Source of the DNA: Sedimentisphaerales bacterium
GTDB taxonomy: Bacteria > Planctomycetota > Phycisphaerae > Sedimentisphaerales > SM23-30
NCBI GenBank assembly: GCA_016928435.1
Contig: JAFGKT010000048.1
Location: 116,838 to 180,837 of the forward strand
Reading direction: 5' to 3'
Length of the DNA stretch: 64,000 nt
Both the position numbers and the translations under genes were made by a program. Shown piece by piece: positions 1 to 7,993 of the stretch; the first letter of the stretch is position 1, and every line of letters begins with the position of its first letter. Under the pieces are notes generated by a model. The model was not told the origin of the DNA. It searched no databases and worked only from the letters and a program-made list of their open reading frames with translations.

Positions 1-1
1 C

Positions 2-736
2 CAGGAAAAAGGACTCATCGACCACATCGTCGTCTCCACCCACCTTCAAGGCAATCAAGCCAACCAGATCCTCCAAAAAAACGAATTCGACGGCATACTG
101 CTAGGCGTCAACATCCTAAACTTCCCCTATCGGTGGCAAGCCGTCCAAGGCGCTTACGACATGGGTTACGGCGTCGTGGCTATGAACCCACTCGCCGGCG
201 GAATCATACCGAACAACGAAGACAAATTCCAATTCCTCTGCCGCACACCCGATGAAACGCCCACCGAAGCCGCACTCGCTTTCTGTGTCGGCTGCCCCCA
301 GATAACCGTCACCCTGAACGGCTTCACCACCCGCGAGCATATCGACACCGCCTGCAAAGTCGCTGATAGTTCCCAACCGCTTTCCGAAGCCGACATCGAC
401 CGCGTACGTAAGCACCTCGGCGACAATCTCAACGAAATCTGCACCGGTTGCGGCTACTGCCTCGCGGACTGCCCCAAGAAAATCCCCATCGCTTCTTATA
501 TGCTCGTTTATAACAACTACCAGATGTTCAACCATACCGATCAAGAAATGGCCCAAGATATCAAAAACAACAAAGGCTACGGCATACTAGTCGGCGCGCC
601 GCCCGCCTCAGACTGCATCGCCTGCAAACGCTGCCTCGATAACTGCACCCAACATCTAAACATCGTCGAACGCCTCGAAAAAATCGCCCATTGGGAAGAA
701 CTCATAAAACAACAAGAACAGCAAAACCAACCATGA
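2..736 (+). CDS. aldo/keto reductase with C-terminal 2[4Fe-4S] ferredoxin domain (5' end outside window)
   Basis: The reading frame is open from the first bases, so the N-terminal half lies outside the window. What is visible is the second half of an aldo/keto reductase TIM barrel (DGILLGVN, then GYGVVAMNPLAGG, the usual strand leading into the cofactor pocket). A ferredoxin-like tail follows with two clusters of the C-x2-C-x2-C-x3-C type (CTGCGYCLADC and CIACKRCLDNC). This domain order is the known 4Fe-4S-binding aldo/keto reductase family, presumed cytoplasmic NAD(P)-linked oxidoreductases of unknown substrate. The stop codon overlaps the next start (ATGA), so the two genes are translationally coupled. 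Family assignment is strong; substrate is unknown. Confidence 0.88.
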   Translation, partial: QEKGLIDHIVVSTHLQGNQANQILQKNEFDGILLGVNILNFPYRWQAVQGAYDMGYGVVAMNPLAGGIIPNNEDKFQFLCRTPDETPTEAALAFCVGCPQITVTLNGFTTREHIDTACKVADSSQPLSEADIDRVRKHLGDNLNEICTGCGYCLADCPKKIPIASYMLVYNNYQMFNHTDQEMAQDIKNNKGYGILVGAPPASDCIACKRCLDNCTQHLNIVERLEKIAHWEELIKQQEQQNQP

Positions 737-1338
737 CCAATTCTCGTCCAACCCGAGGCCAAGGCCTACTCGAAAACTTCCTAGCCCGCTGGCGCTACCA
801 CGTCGCCCAACGCCTGCTCCCCACCTCCCTGCGTACCGGCAATATCCTCGACATCGGCTGCGGTCAATCCGCCGCCTTCCTCCACACCATCAACTTCGCT
901 GGAAAATTCGGCATCGACACCATCCTAACCCCAACCGACATCAACCGCGCCACCCAAGATGGAATCACCCTAACCAACATACCCCCCAACACCACCCAAC
1001 TACCCTTCCCCGACAACCACTTCCAAGCCGTAACCATGCTAGCCGTATTCGAACACATCCCACCAACTCAACTACCCCCCCTACTAAAAGAAATCCACCG
1101 CGTCATAGCCCCCCAAGGCATACTCGTCATCACCACCCCAGCACCCCCCGCCGACAAAATCCTACGCGTCATGGCCCGCCTCCACCTAGTCAGCCCCGAA
1201 GAAATCCAAGAACACCACCGCCCCCTCTCAACCCCCCAAATCCAAACCCTACTAACCACCGCAAACTTCCAACCCAAAAACCAAACCCTCACCACCTTCC
1301 AACTCCACCTCAACCGATCCATCAAAGCAAAAAAATAA
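733..1338 (+). CDS. class I SAM-dependent methyltransferase
   Basis: This is a protein of 201 residues. The start is placed at the ATG overlapping the upstream stop (ATGA) rather than an earlier in-frame codon inside the reductase gene. The SAM-binding motif I is NILDIGCGQSAAF near residue 37. Later come LPFPDNHFQAVTML and FEHIP, the motif II region of Methyltransf_11-type enzymes, then a hydrophobic strand QGILVITTPAP. The acceptor cannot be named; small type 11 enzymes act on lipids, quinones or sugars. The coding strand is strikingly C-rich and G-poor, as is the surrounding plus strand. It probably belongs to the same transcript as the reductase. Confidence 0.85.
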   Translation: MTNSRPTRGQGLLENFLARWRYHVAQRLLPTSLRTGNILDIGCGQSAAFLHTINFAGKFGIDTILTPTDINRATQDGITLTNIPPNTTQLPFPDNHFQAVTMLAVFEHIPPTQLPPLLKEIHRVIAPQGILVITTPAPPADKILRVMARLHLVSPEEIQEHHRPLSTPQIQTLLTTANFQPKNQTLTTFQLHLNRSIKAKK

Positions 1339-1368
1339 CCCACTGTTAAATGCGAAAGGAAATACAAG

Positions 1369-1992
1369 ATGTACCCTATTGTGAATGCCGTAAGCTTTTG
1401 GAAAGAATATGCCGCCCAATTAAACGAAGGCGGGGATTGGGAAGCATATAAAAAGTGCGAAACATGGACTGAACCGGTGAAGGTCATGGCTGAAAAAACC
1501 TGTAAAAAACTCACCGACTTCATTGCTGAAAAAGATTCTGACAAAATCGAAGAAACACAAAGAGAATACTTTCGGATTGACGTAATCGGCTTTCGACAAG
1601 AAGAACCTGGTAAAGACAATAACTGGTGGCTTGATATTGCTTACGAACATGAAAATAGTGATGATTGGGATTCAGAGTTGTGCAAACTTTGCTTCGTCGC
1701 GGCGGATTTACGGGTGATATCAAGTTATTACGACCATTCAAAAAAGCAAAAAATCGAGGACTATGTACAGGAATACCTCGATAAGCTTGGATCAGAAAAA
1801 ATACACCGTGTGCAAAACAGTCAGTGGCTTCTGATTTTTGGCCCCAGGTGCCACTGCATTGCTAAGGATTCCAATACGCAAACCCAAGAAAACGAAAAAT
1901 TCAGAGCATTCACAATCGACAATATGAAACTTGCCGAAATAACCGCACATGCCGAAGATGTCTTCCCGGAGCGATGGAAACCAAAAAGCTAG
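1369..1992 (+). CDS. hypothetical protein, possible PD-(D/E)XK nuclease-like fold
   Basis: A 207-residue protein not recognised by name. A good Shine-Dalgarno (GAAAGGA) sits 8 bases before the ATG. The centre reads FRIDVIGF (Asp71), then WWLDIAYEHEN (Glu93, Glu95) and SELCKL (Lys106). This D...ExE...K spacing on predicted beta strands resembles small orphan PD-(D/E)XK proteins, but no methylase or specificity partner is adjacent, so a restriction role is not supported. Base composition is more AT-rich than the C-rich methyltransferase gene just upstream, consistent with a separate origin. It could equally be a non-catalytic protein of this fold. Confidence 0.6.
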   Translation: MYPIVNAVSFWKEYAAQLNEGGDWEAYKKCETWTEPVKVMAEKTCKKLTDFIAEKDSDKIEETQREYFRIDVIGFRQEEPGKDNNWWLDIAYEHENSDDWDSELCKLCFVAADLRVISSYYDHSKKQKIEDYVQEYLDKLGSEKIHRVQNSQWLLIFGPRCHCIAKDSNTQTQENEKFRAFTIDNMKLAEITAHAEDVFPERWKPKS

Positions 1993-2470
1993 CCCGGTAG
2001 GATGCCATCTACCTGTCCCTATTTATATCCCATTTCGCCCCCGGCAACTAATTCTCATCTTTGTGGCTCTGTGTCTTTGCGCGAGCATAATCGTCAACCA
2101 TAGCACCTCACAGCCAAATCGTCTTTCGCCATCATTACCAAATCGCACCCGCCTCTGGCTACTATTTCTTTTTTTCGCGTCTTTCGCGGTTAACAAATCC
2201 CTGACGCTCCGTCCCCATTGTACTCCCGACTAAACCCTCTGTGCTCTATATCCGCCCCTGGCAGCTAATTCTTATTCGAGAATATTCGTGCCCATTCGTG
2301 GTTCTCTTATTTTCGTGTCTTTCGCGTTTTTCGCGGTTAAATACTCCCTGGCGCTCCGTCCCCATTGTACTCCCGACTAAACCTTTCTGCTCCATATCCG
2401 CCCCTGGCAGCTATTCTTTTTTTTTCGCATGTTTCGCGTTTTTCGCGGTTAAAAACTCCCCGTCGCGCAC
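1993..2470. repeat. tandem intergenic repeat, units about 110-150 bp
   Basis: No gene is visible. Three successive blocks each contain TTTCGCGGTTAA (ending near 2193, 2340 and 2452). The first two are followed by near-identical runs with CGCTCCGTCCCCATTG, TACTCCCGACTAAACC and ATCCGCCCCTGGCAGCTA. The third block diverges after CCGCGAAAAACGCG-type sequence and runs into the longer dispersed repeat. Read on the minus strand the conserved core is AACCGCGAAAAACGCGAAA. Related sequence recurs in the 9.1 kb and 41.6 kb gaps. Short ORFs here are accidental. Confidence 0.75.
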
Positions 2471-2800
2471 TATCGCTACCGACCAAACCGCGCAAAATCA
2501 GCCACCCCAAAAAACTTATCCGTTCCTGAAAAAAACCGTCCCATTCTTAACCAAAACCGATCAAAACTTACTTCTTTTTGACGATTTCTGAACGCCCTCT
2601 CTCTCACTGTCCTACTACCGCGCGCTCCCGCCAAACTTCTGCGCATCTCACCTCCCGTCTCGCTGCGCCCATCTACTGTACCCGCGCGCCCGTATCCCAC
2701 CAAATCTCTCATTTCCACTACCCCCAAAACCACCGCACTCATCCATCATCGCGTGCGCACTTTTTTCAGCAATCCTCTCTCGTTTCCGCCCCCCCACCAA
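2471..2800 (-). repeat. dispersed repeat, copy A
   Basis: This stretch, read on the minus strand, matches the plus strand of 41240-41580. Shared blocks are GAAATGAGAGATTTG followed by TTGGGATACGGGCGC-type sequence, GCGGGAGCGCGCGG, TTTTGATCGGTTT, and a near-perfect run ending GGCTGATTTTGCGCGG then TTTGGTCGGTAGC. In both places it is joined to an ACCGC(G/A)...ACGC(G)AAA segment. The open frame inside (88 codons, minus strand) is compositionally odd and resembles nothing I recognise, so I treat the element as non-coding. Confidence 0.75.
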
Positions 2801-2812
2801 TTCCGCTGTGTT

Positions 2813-3814
2813 TTATCTATCTTCCTTTATTTTTCGCTCAATCTCTTTCATATCGAGTTCATCAGCGGCTTTAGCTTCAGCGTTTTTTCGTCTCTTATCA
2901 AACTGCTCATAAATACCCAACACTTTATCTTGCATCTCTGCGTTGCTGATACGCCCAGCATCATGCAGTACCTCCCTGTCATTAGATTCAAGGATCCGAT
3001 CCACATTTTCACGCCAGAAATCCATCGTTATATCCATACGATTCTTGGCTCGTAATTCCGCGGTTTCCAGAAAGATAATCGTCAGACGGTTAAGAGTATC
3101 GATCTCATCAGCGGTAAGATAATTCTTAGCGATGAATATATCTTGTTTGCGAACAATAGAACTTTTCCAACTTGTAAGAGCCATGTTGGGTTTATCCGCG
3201 TCAGCGCGAGAGGCGACAATCTCAGCGGCAGTCTGACTCGTTGCCGCATAAAGCAGTTTGTTCTGGGTCTCAGCAAAAAACATCTGCGTGGCTTTATCAC
3301 TGCTGTCATAATCGCTGCTAAGAGCAAAGAGGTCCCGAACTTTCTGGTAAAATCTTTTCTCCGAAGCGCGAATGTCACGGATCCGTTCCAGCAGTTCATC
3401 AAAATAATCAGGTCGGCCATCAGGGTTCTTTAGTCGTTGGTCATCCATAACAAAACCCTTGACCATATACTCAGCCAAATTACGGTTGGCCCAGATGCGA
3501 AACTGCGTCCCACGCTTGCTGCGAACCCGAAAACCAATAGCTAAAATCATCTCCAGTGAATAGAAAGTTACGTTATACTGCTTGCCATCAGCGGCAGTTG
3601 TTAAGTAATCCTTAACAACTGAATCTCCCTCTAACTCCTTTTCCTGCAATATTTTAGTTATATGCATACTGATATTGGGAACCGAGGTGGCAAAAAGTTC
3701 CGCCAACTGCTGCTGATTCATCCAAACAGTACCGTCTTTGGCGTAAAGCGTTACAGATGCCTTACCATCAGCGGTATTGTAGATAATAATATTTGAACCA
3801 CTATTATCATTCAT
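2813..3814 (-). CDS. rhuM: RhuM family protein
   Basis: A 333-residue protein of the RhuM family, named after a Salmonella pathogenicity island 3 gene and widespread on bacterial accessory DNA. The N-terminus has the family pattern: short beta strands, then VWMNQQQLAELF and VPNISMHITKIL, a predicted DNA-binding-like helix pair, followed by YNVTFYSLEMILAIGFRVRS and GTQFRIWAN. The C-terminal half is a long helical region with a charged coiled-coil end. GAGG precedes the ATG. Molecular function is unknown; association with mobile regions and Fic/toxin-like genes is general knowledge. It lies beside repeats and a decayed transporter end, which fits an accessory spot. Confidence 0.85.
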   Translation of the reverse strand: MNDNSGSNIIIYNTADGKASVTLYAKDGTVWMNQQQLAELFATSVPNISMHITKILQEKELEGDSVVKDYLTTAADGKQYNVTFYSLEMILAIGFRVRSKRGTQFRIWANRNLAEYMVKGFVMDDQRLKNPDGRPDYFDELLERIRDIRASEKRFYQKVRDLFALSSDYDSSDKATQMFFAETQNKLLYAATSQTAAEIVASRADADKPNMALTSWKSSIVRKQDIFIAKNYLTADEIDTLNRLTIIFLETAELRAKNRMDITMDFWRENVDRILESNDREVLHDAGRISNAEMQDKVLGIYEQFDKRRKNAEAKAADELDMKEIERKIKEDR

Positions 3815-3845
3815 CGCTTAACCTCTATCTAACTTCCATTTCCCA

Positions 3846-3861
3846 ACCGACTACCGTCGGT
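3846..3861. other. small inverted repeat upstream of rhuM
   Basis: ACCGAC and GTCGGT flank a 4-base loop (TACC). It lies about 30 bases before the rhuM start and just after the decayed transporter tail. There is no T-run on the minus strand, so it may be an operator or an attenuating hairpin, or chance. Confidence 0.3.
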
Positions 3862-3877
3862 CAATCTATAAGTGCGA

Positions 3878-4009
3878 TTAAAGCAACCGCCCCTTGAACG
3901 GCCCACTATTACGCACCAAAATCGTTGTCGGCATACCCGCCACCAACTCATTTAATCGCTTCGCTTGTTCCGCATCAGATCGCCGTTGTTTTGCTTGCCC
4001 CGCCATCAT
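3878..4009 (-). pseudogene. out-of-frame remnant of the transporter C-terminus
   Basis: This 43-codon frame begins with an ATG overlapping the transporter's TGA stop (ATGA). It ends in AKRLNELVAGMPTTILVR then NSGPFKGRLL, which is how the C-terminal cytoplasmic domain of bacterial SLC12-like transporters typically finishes. Reading the transporter's own frame past its TGA gives D-V-[TGA]-W-R-G-K-Q-N-N-G-D-L-M, the conserved IDVWW...NGDLM block with the first Trp codon changed to stop. A segment between NGDLM and this tail appears to be deleted with a frame change. I infer the remains of the full C-terminal domain, though independent translation as a micro-protein by coupling cannot be excluded. 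Confidence 0.65.
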
Positions 4010-5838
4010 ACATCGATCCGCTCGTATCGCATTGGTCCACCGCCGTTTTCGCAACGTACTATCGCGGATGCCTTCTCAGCGTCGCTAAGTTTACCCAACA
4101 CCCGCAACAACGCCTCCAAACGCTCAGCCCGGCTTGGCCAACCAAACAACACCGTATTGTAACGCAATCCACCCACACCGCTGCTCTGAGCGATGCCCAA
4201 AACCCCATCCTCAAAATTATCCACCAACACCACTTCACCAAACCCGGATATCCCATGCCGATCCAAAAAATCGTTTATCTCATCCTCACGCTGCGTCACC
4301 GAAGGCATATCGTTTCCAATATCGCCCACCCGCGTTTCGCAAACCGTCATTATCCCCCGGTTCAAATTCAACCAAGCTCCAACCTTTGCCAAACCCGCTC
4401 GCTGCTGAATCTGATCAGCAAATAACATGATGATCGGCCGCCAACTCCGAGGGTCCGCCGTCCGCCGCGCCAACTTATACAACGCGAACCGCGCCAAGCT
4501 CCCCCAAACACCTTCCCAAACATCACCCCAATTCGCCGCCAAGCTCCGACGCCGTAAATACAACCAAACCCCCAACTCCAAACCCAAAGCAATCACACAC
4601 GCCACCGGGCTAATCAGAAAAATCACCACTAAACTGCCTAACGCCCCCAGCAGTGAAATAAACCAAGGCACCCGAAGCGTCGGCCGATATGATGGATCCT
4701 TTACCAAACTCTCCGTCGCCGCTACTAAGTTCACACTAACATAAAGCGTCAAGAAAAATATCGTCACCAACCGCGCCACCGCGTTCAAATTCCCCAACGC
4801 CGCCGCTGATACCGCTATTACCCCAGCAGCCAAAGTCGCCGCCATCGGCTCGCCCGACTTCGATACCCGACCAAAAAACGCCGGAGCCAAACCATCACGC
4901 GCCAACGATTGCAAAACTCTAGGCCCCGCCAAAGCGCTGCCGAACGCCGAGGACAATATCGCGCTGCACATCCCCGGATAAACCAACAACCCGCCAAAAA
5001 TCGCTAGCCGAGTCCAAACCTGAGTATCAGACAACTCCTCAGAACTCACCAAACCCGTCAGAGAAAGCAACACCGGAACCACCAAATATATCGCCAACCC
5101 AACCAAAACCGCCAGCAAAGTCCCGCGCGGTATCGAACGCTGTGGATCACGTAAATCTCCACTCATTCCTATACCAGCCGTGAACCCCGTAACCGCCGGA
5201 AAAAACACCGCCAGCACTACCCAGAAACCTCCCGCGTCAGCCAAGCGATCACCAACCGGCAAAAAATCCGGCTCACGTAAAGGACCATTAAAAATCCCCA
5301 CCGCCAAAGCTAACAACGACAATCCCACAACTATCATCAATGGTACCTGCAACTTCAATGAAACCGCGGCACTCTTACCTGCTATGGCGGTGGTAAGAAT
5401 CACCCAGCCCGCGGCGATCCAAGGTAATGGCGGCAAGTTCCCCCATCCGCTGGGCCAAAACATCGCTATCGCTTCCGCCAAACCATAACAGTACAGTGTC
5501 ACGCTCAAGGTCCGACACAAAAACAGCGGTATGCCAATCGCCCCGCCGATCGTCAGACCCAAGCTCCGCGATATCAAAAAGTATTCACCCCCAGCCCCAA
5601 TCGCCATGTTCGTCGCCACCGCTGATGCGCTCAGTGCGGTGATAAACGATATCGAGGTACACAAAAGCACTATCAATACCGTACCGAGCAACCCGGCGCT
5701 CGACAACACCCAGCCGAAACGCAAATACATTATCACGCCCAAAATCGTCAGAACACTCGGCGTGAAAACTCCCAAAAAAGTCCCGAATTTGCGATGGTTT
5801 ATCTCACCGCCGCCCTCTACGCTGCTCTGTGAAACCAT
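4006..5838 (-). CDS. SLC12-like (cation-chloride cotransporter type) APC permease, C-terminally truncated
   Basis: A 610-residue inner-membrane transporter. The N-terminal signature KFGTFLGVFTPSVLTILG then YLRFGWVL is the hallmark of the bacterial relatives of SLC12 cotransporters in the APC superfamily. About twelve membrane segments follow to around residue 430, then a cytoplasmic domain of about 180 residues. I chose the ATG at 5838 because GGTGG lies 6 bases upstream; a TTG eight codons earlier is possible but lacks a spaced ribosome site. The stop is a TGA in place of a conserved Trp (see the remnant downstream), so the C-terminal domain is cut short. Transported ion or amino acid is unknown. 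Whether it still works is uncertain. Confidence 0.85.
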   Translation of the reverse strand: MVSQSSVEGGGEINHRKFGTFLGVFTPSVLTILGVIMYLRFGWVLSSAGLLGTVLIVLLCTSISFITALSASAVATNMAIGAGGEYFLISRSLGLTIGGAIGIPLFLCRTLSVTLYCYGLAEAIAMFWPSGWGNLPPLPWIAAGWVILTTAIAGKSAAVSLKLQVPLMIVVGLSLLALAVGIFNGPLREPDFLPVGDRLADAGGFWVVLAVFFPAVTGFTAGIGMSGDLRDPQRSIPRGTLLAVLVGLAIYLVVPVLLSLTGLVSSEELSDTQVWTRLAIFGGLLVYPGMCSAILSSAFGSALAGPRVLQSLARDGLAPAFFGRVSKSGEPMAATLAAGVIAVSAAALGNLNAVARLVTIFFLTLYVSVNLVAATESLVKDPSYRPTLRVPWFISLLGALGSLVVIFLISPVACVIALGLELGVWLYLRRRSLAANWGDVWEGVWGSLARFALYKLARRTADPRSWRPIIMLFADQIQQRAGLAKVGAWLNLNRGIMTVCETRVGDIGNDMPSVTQREDEINDFLDRHGISGFGEVVLVDNFEDGVLGIAQSSGVGGLRYNTVLFGWPSRAERLEALLRVLGKLSDAEKASAIVRCENGGGPMRYERIDV

Positions 5839-6006
5839 TAAGCCACCGCCCGCGAAAATCAACCTGAATTAACGACAAACCTCGTAAAGAAAAGAACTTA
5901 ACTAACCACCCCTTTAACCGCAAATGGCTTCTGCGTCAAGGTTTTTCCCAATCCCCTGCTAGTACTCCAAACTGTCCAGGCAAGCATGAGAGACAACAAC
6001 CGCACA

Positions 6007-6034
6007 TTGACAATCTTGCTTAATGCCGTAAAAT
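6007..6034 (+). promoter_or_regulatory. sigma70-like promoter
   Basis: TTGACA, a 16-base spacer, then TAAAAT. The -10 box covers the ATG at 6033, so a transcript from here starts near 6042 and cannot use that ATG. This is the reason for placing the next gene's start at 6084. Confidence 0.6.
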
Positions 6035-6083
6035 GACTTTATATAAGCAACAGCCATCCACCCCTACTGCCGCAAGCTCGCCT

Positions 6084-6578
6084 ATGACCTATAAAATCCT
6101 AAAGAATAATGCTTTATCGCCAGAGGCTCAGTCTGGGCCCTGGTCCGGCGTGGTGTGTGTGTCGCGTAAGAGCCGTGTTATTGCCGTTTTTGTGGCTGCT
6201 GGATGCTTGGCGGTTTTGATTTGCGCCCGTATATTGGTTCCCGCATCAGCCGGTTATGGCACGCATCAACAGCTTCATTTGCCTCCTTGCGGCATGCTGC
6301 AGCGAACCGGGTATCCTTGCCCGACTTGCGGCATGACCACCGCCTTCGCCCTGGTTACGCGAGGCAGAATATTTACCGCGTTTCAAACGCAGCCGGCCGG
6401 GGCTGTGTTCGCCCTGGCTGCCGTTGTTATTTTAATTACCGCTGGTTACACTATTTGCACTAGTCGGCTTCCCAAAATCATCACTCGCCTCAACATCGAA
6501 CGCCTGCTCATCGCGGCAGTTGTTCTAATTGTGCTGGCTTGGGCTTTGCTGTGCCTGGCGGCTGGGCTAAAACAATAA
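6084..6578 (+). CDS. DUF2752 membrane protein
   Basis: A 164-residue protein with the DUF2752 core: LPPCGMLQRTGYPCPTCGMT (cysteines in a C-x9-C-x2-C pattern) followed by a T-T-A-F-A helix. Three to four hydrophobic segments are visible, one before the cysteine block and two after. The family is common in planctomycetes and other bacteria and has no established function. The ATG at 6033 lies inside the -10 box of the promoter just upstream, so I favour 6084 although no strong ribosome site precedes it. Two lipoprotein genes follow within 30 bases and are probably cotranscribed. Confidence 0.8.
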   Translation: MTYKILKNNALSPEAQSGPWSGVVCVSRKSRVIAVFVAAGCLAVLICARILVPASAGYGTHQQLHLPPCGMLQRTGYPCPTCGMTTAFALVTRGRIFTAFQTQPAGAVFALAAVVILITAGYTICTSRLPKIITRLNIERLLIAAVVLIVLAWALLCLAAGLKQ

Positions 6579-6604
6579 AAACCTTTCAGAGAGCAGATTA
6601 AATT

Positions 6605-7255
6605 ATGTCCACCAAAACCATAGCTCTAATATTGATTCTCCTGGCCGTCGGTTGCGGCGGCTGCAACTGGTTTGAATTTCCCGCTTATGTTCTGTTCGGA
6701 CAAAGCCACGTAGATGTACCCGCTGAATACGAAGGGCTGGACGAGACCACTACCGCTATCGTCGTCGTGACGGATTCCGCGACTGATTTCGATTTTCCTT
6801 ATGCGCGGCTCGACATAGGACTGGTCGTTTCCGACGCTATCCGACAACATATCGAAAACATTCAGTTTGTAAACCAAGACCAAATCGACGTATTCCAACG
6901 TGAAGACCTAGACTGGTTCAACTTGACCATGAGCGAAATCGGGCAACGTTTTGAGGCCGACCGAGTTCTCTATCTCGACATCGTTCGCTTTACTATGATC
7001 GAAGATAACAGCATTGGTTTGCTGCGTGGGCGCATTATTTCCGACATTCGTGTGTACGACATCCACTGTTCTCGACCCGACAACCCGGTTTATCAAACTG
7101 AAATCAACATCACTTTCCCCGAAGACGGGCCCCTCGCTCTAAGCGACCAGGCAGAGCAGCAGGTATTCCAACACACCCTCGCGCAATTTGCCGACCAACT
7201 CGCCAAGAAGTTCTATGACCACCGTGTAACCGTTGAAGAATATAGTCAGAGATAG
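6605..7255 (+). CDS. putative lipoprotein, first of a paralogous pair
   Basis: A 216-residue exported lipoprotein: a short hydrophobic signal (ALILILLAVGCGGC) with a lipobox-like end at Cys17/Cys20. AGAGAGCAG precedes the ATG. The mature part alternates strands and helices and contains FEADRVLYLDIVRF, which aligns with LQADQVLHFWVNSF in the next gene. Both also share a C-terminal F-Y-D-H motif. The A-D-x-V-L-x-L pattern after an N-terminal helix recalls CsgG/LpoB-like anticodon-binding-type folds of envelope lipoproteins, but that is only a shape resemblance. Function unknown. Confidence 0.75.
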   Translation: MSTKTIALILILLAVGCGGCNWFEFPAYVLFGQSHVDVPAEYEGLDETTTAIVVVTDSATDFDFPYARLDIGLVVSDAIRQHIENIQFVNQDQIDVFQREDLDWFNLTMSEIGQRFEADRVLYLDIVRFTMIEDNSIGLLRGRIISDIRVYDIHCSRPDNPVYQTEINITFPEDGPLALSDQAEQQVFQHTLAQFADQLAKKFYDHRVTVEEYSQR

Positions 7256-7304
7256 AAACTTAATGGTCATCATTTAATCGTTGAAGAATATAACCAAAGG
7301 TAAT
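7214..7304 (+). repeat. imperfect direct repeat, about 51-bp period
   Basis: CGTTGAAGAATATA occurs at the end of the first lipoprotein gene (from about 7228) and again from about 7279. After each comes a related AGTCAGAGATA / ACCAAAGGTA end. The second copy supplies the AAAGG ribosome site of the next gene. Probably a scar of the duplication that made the lipoprotein pair. Confidence 0.55.
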
Positions 7305-7979
7305 ATGAAGAACTCAATATCTAAAACTCGTTCGGCTCTGGTAATACTGGCTGTGGCGGCAGTGTCTCTGTCGCTATCGGGCTGCGGCGGTTTGGGCGCG
7401 TTTTTCGGCTTGTTCATTCAACCGTTGATTCCGCCGGAAACTATTCCCGCGGAGCATGATATGCGTCAAGCCAGACTGCTGATCTGGATTGACGATTTTT
7501 CCAGCGAACAAGAGACGCCGCTGCTTCGACGTGAACTGACCCAGAAGATAGGCGATATGCTCATCGAAAATGAAGCGGTCGCTTCGGTAATCCCCTACAG
7601 CGACGTGGCCTATTTCCGTCAAATTCATCCTGACTTTCCTCAGATGAGCCTGGCCCAAATTGGGGCTGAGCTTCAAGCCGATCAGGTGCTTCACTTTTGG
7701 GTCAACAGTTTCGCCTTTCATGACGAAGCCGGCGAAGATTATTACCGCATCAACCTGACAGCTTCGCTGAAGATAGTTGATGTGGCCACACAGCAGCGTG
7801 TTTGGCCCAGCGACCAATCGCATCGCGGCTTCGCCTACACCGATCAACTGCGGCAAGGCTCGGGTCAAACCTTCGAGAACCAACTGATCCGCGAACTGTG
7901 CGAACATACCGCCTCGGTCGTCGCCCCTTGGTTCTATGACCACAGTGCCGCCAGTCCAGCCGAACAAGAACGCCCCTAA
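7305..7979 (+). CDS. putative lipoprotein, second of a paralogous pair
   Basis: A 224-residue lipoprotein. The ATG at 7305 is preceded by AAAGG at ideal distance, so the TTG eight codons upstream is rejected. The signal peptide ends SLSLSGCGG, a clear lipobox, followed by a Gly/Phe-rich stretch. The body parallels the gene upstream (residues around SLAQIGAELQADQVLHFW versus TMSEIGQRFEADRVLYLD). Function unknown; the pair with the DUF2752 gene suggests an envelope assembly or sensing role. Confidence 0.75.
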   Translation: MKNSISKTRSALVILAVAAVSLSLSGCGGLGAFFGLFIQPLIPPETIPAEHDMRQARLLIWIDDFSSEQETPLLRRELTQKIGDMLIENEAVASVIPYSDVAYFRQIHPDFPQMSLAQIGAELQADQVLHFWVNSFAFHDEAGEDYYRINLTASLKIVDVATQQRVWPSDQSHRGFAYTDQLRQGSGQTFENQLIRELCEHTASVVAPWFYDHSAASPAEQERP

Positions 7980-7993
7980 CGAAAGCCCGCTTC

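Noticed and set aside
2167..2470. Tandem units considered as a CRISPR array
   Set aside because: Units are over 100 bases, only two or three in number, and have no unique spacers or cas genes nearby.
2476..2742. 88-codon minus-strand frame in repeat copy A
   Set aside because: The equivalent frame is not kept in copy B, where the best-conserved DNA runs do not preserve a shared reading frame throughout.
3925..4425. Long plus-strand frames opposite the transporter gene
   Set aside because: Antisense shadows caused by the skewed composition; the minus-strand frame has clear transporter motifs.
5860..5862. TTG as start of the SLC12-like transporter
   Set aside because: CAGG abuts the TTG directly, whereas the ATG at 5838 has GGTGG at proper distance.
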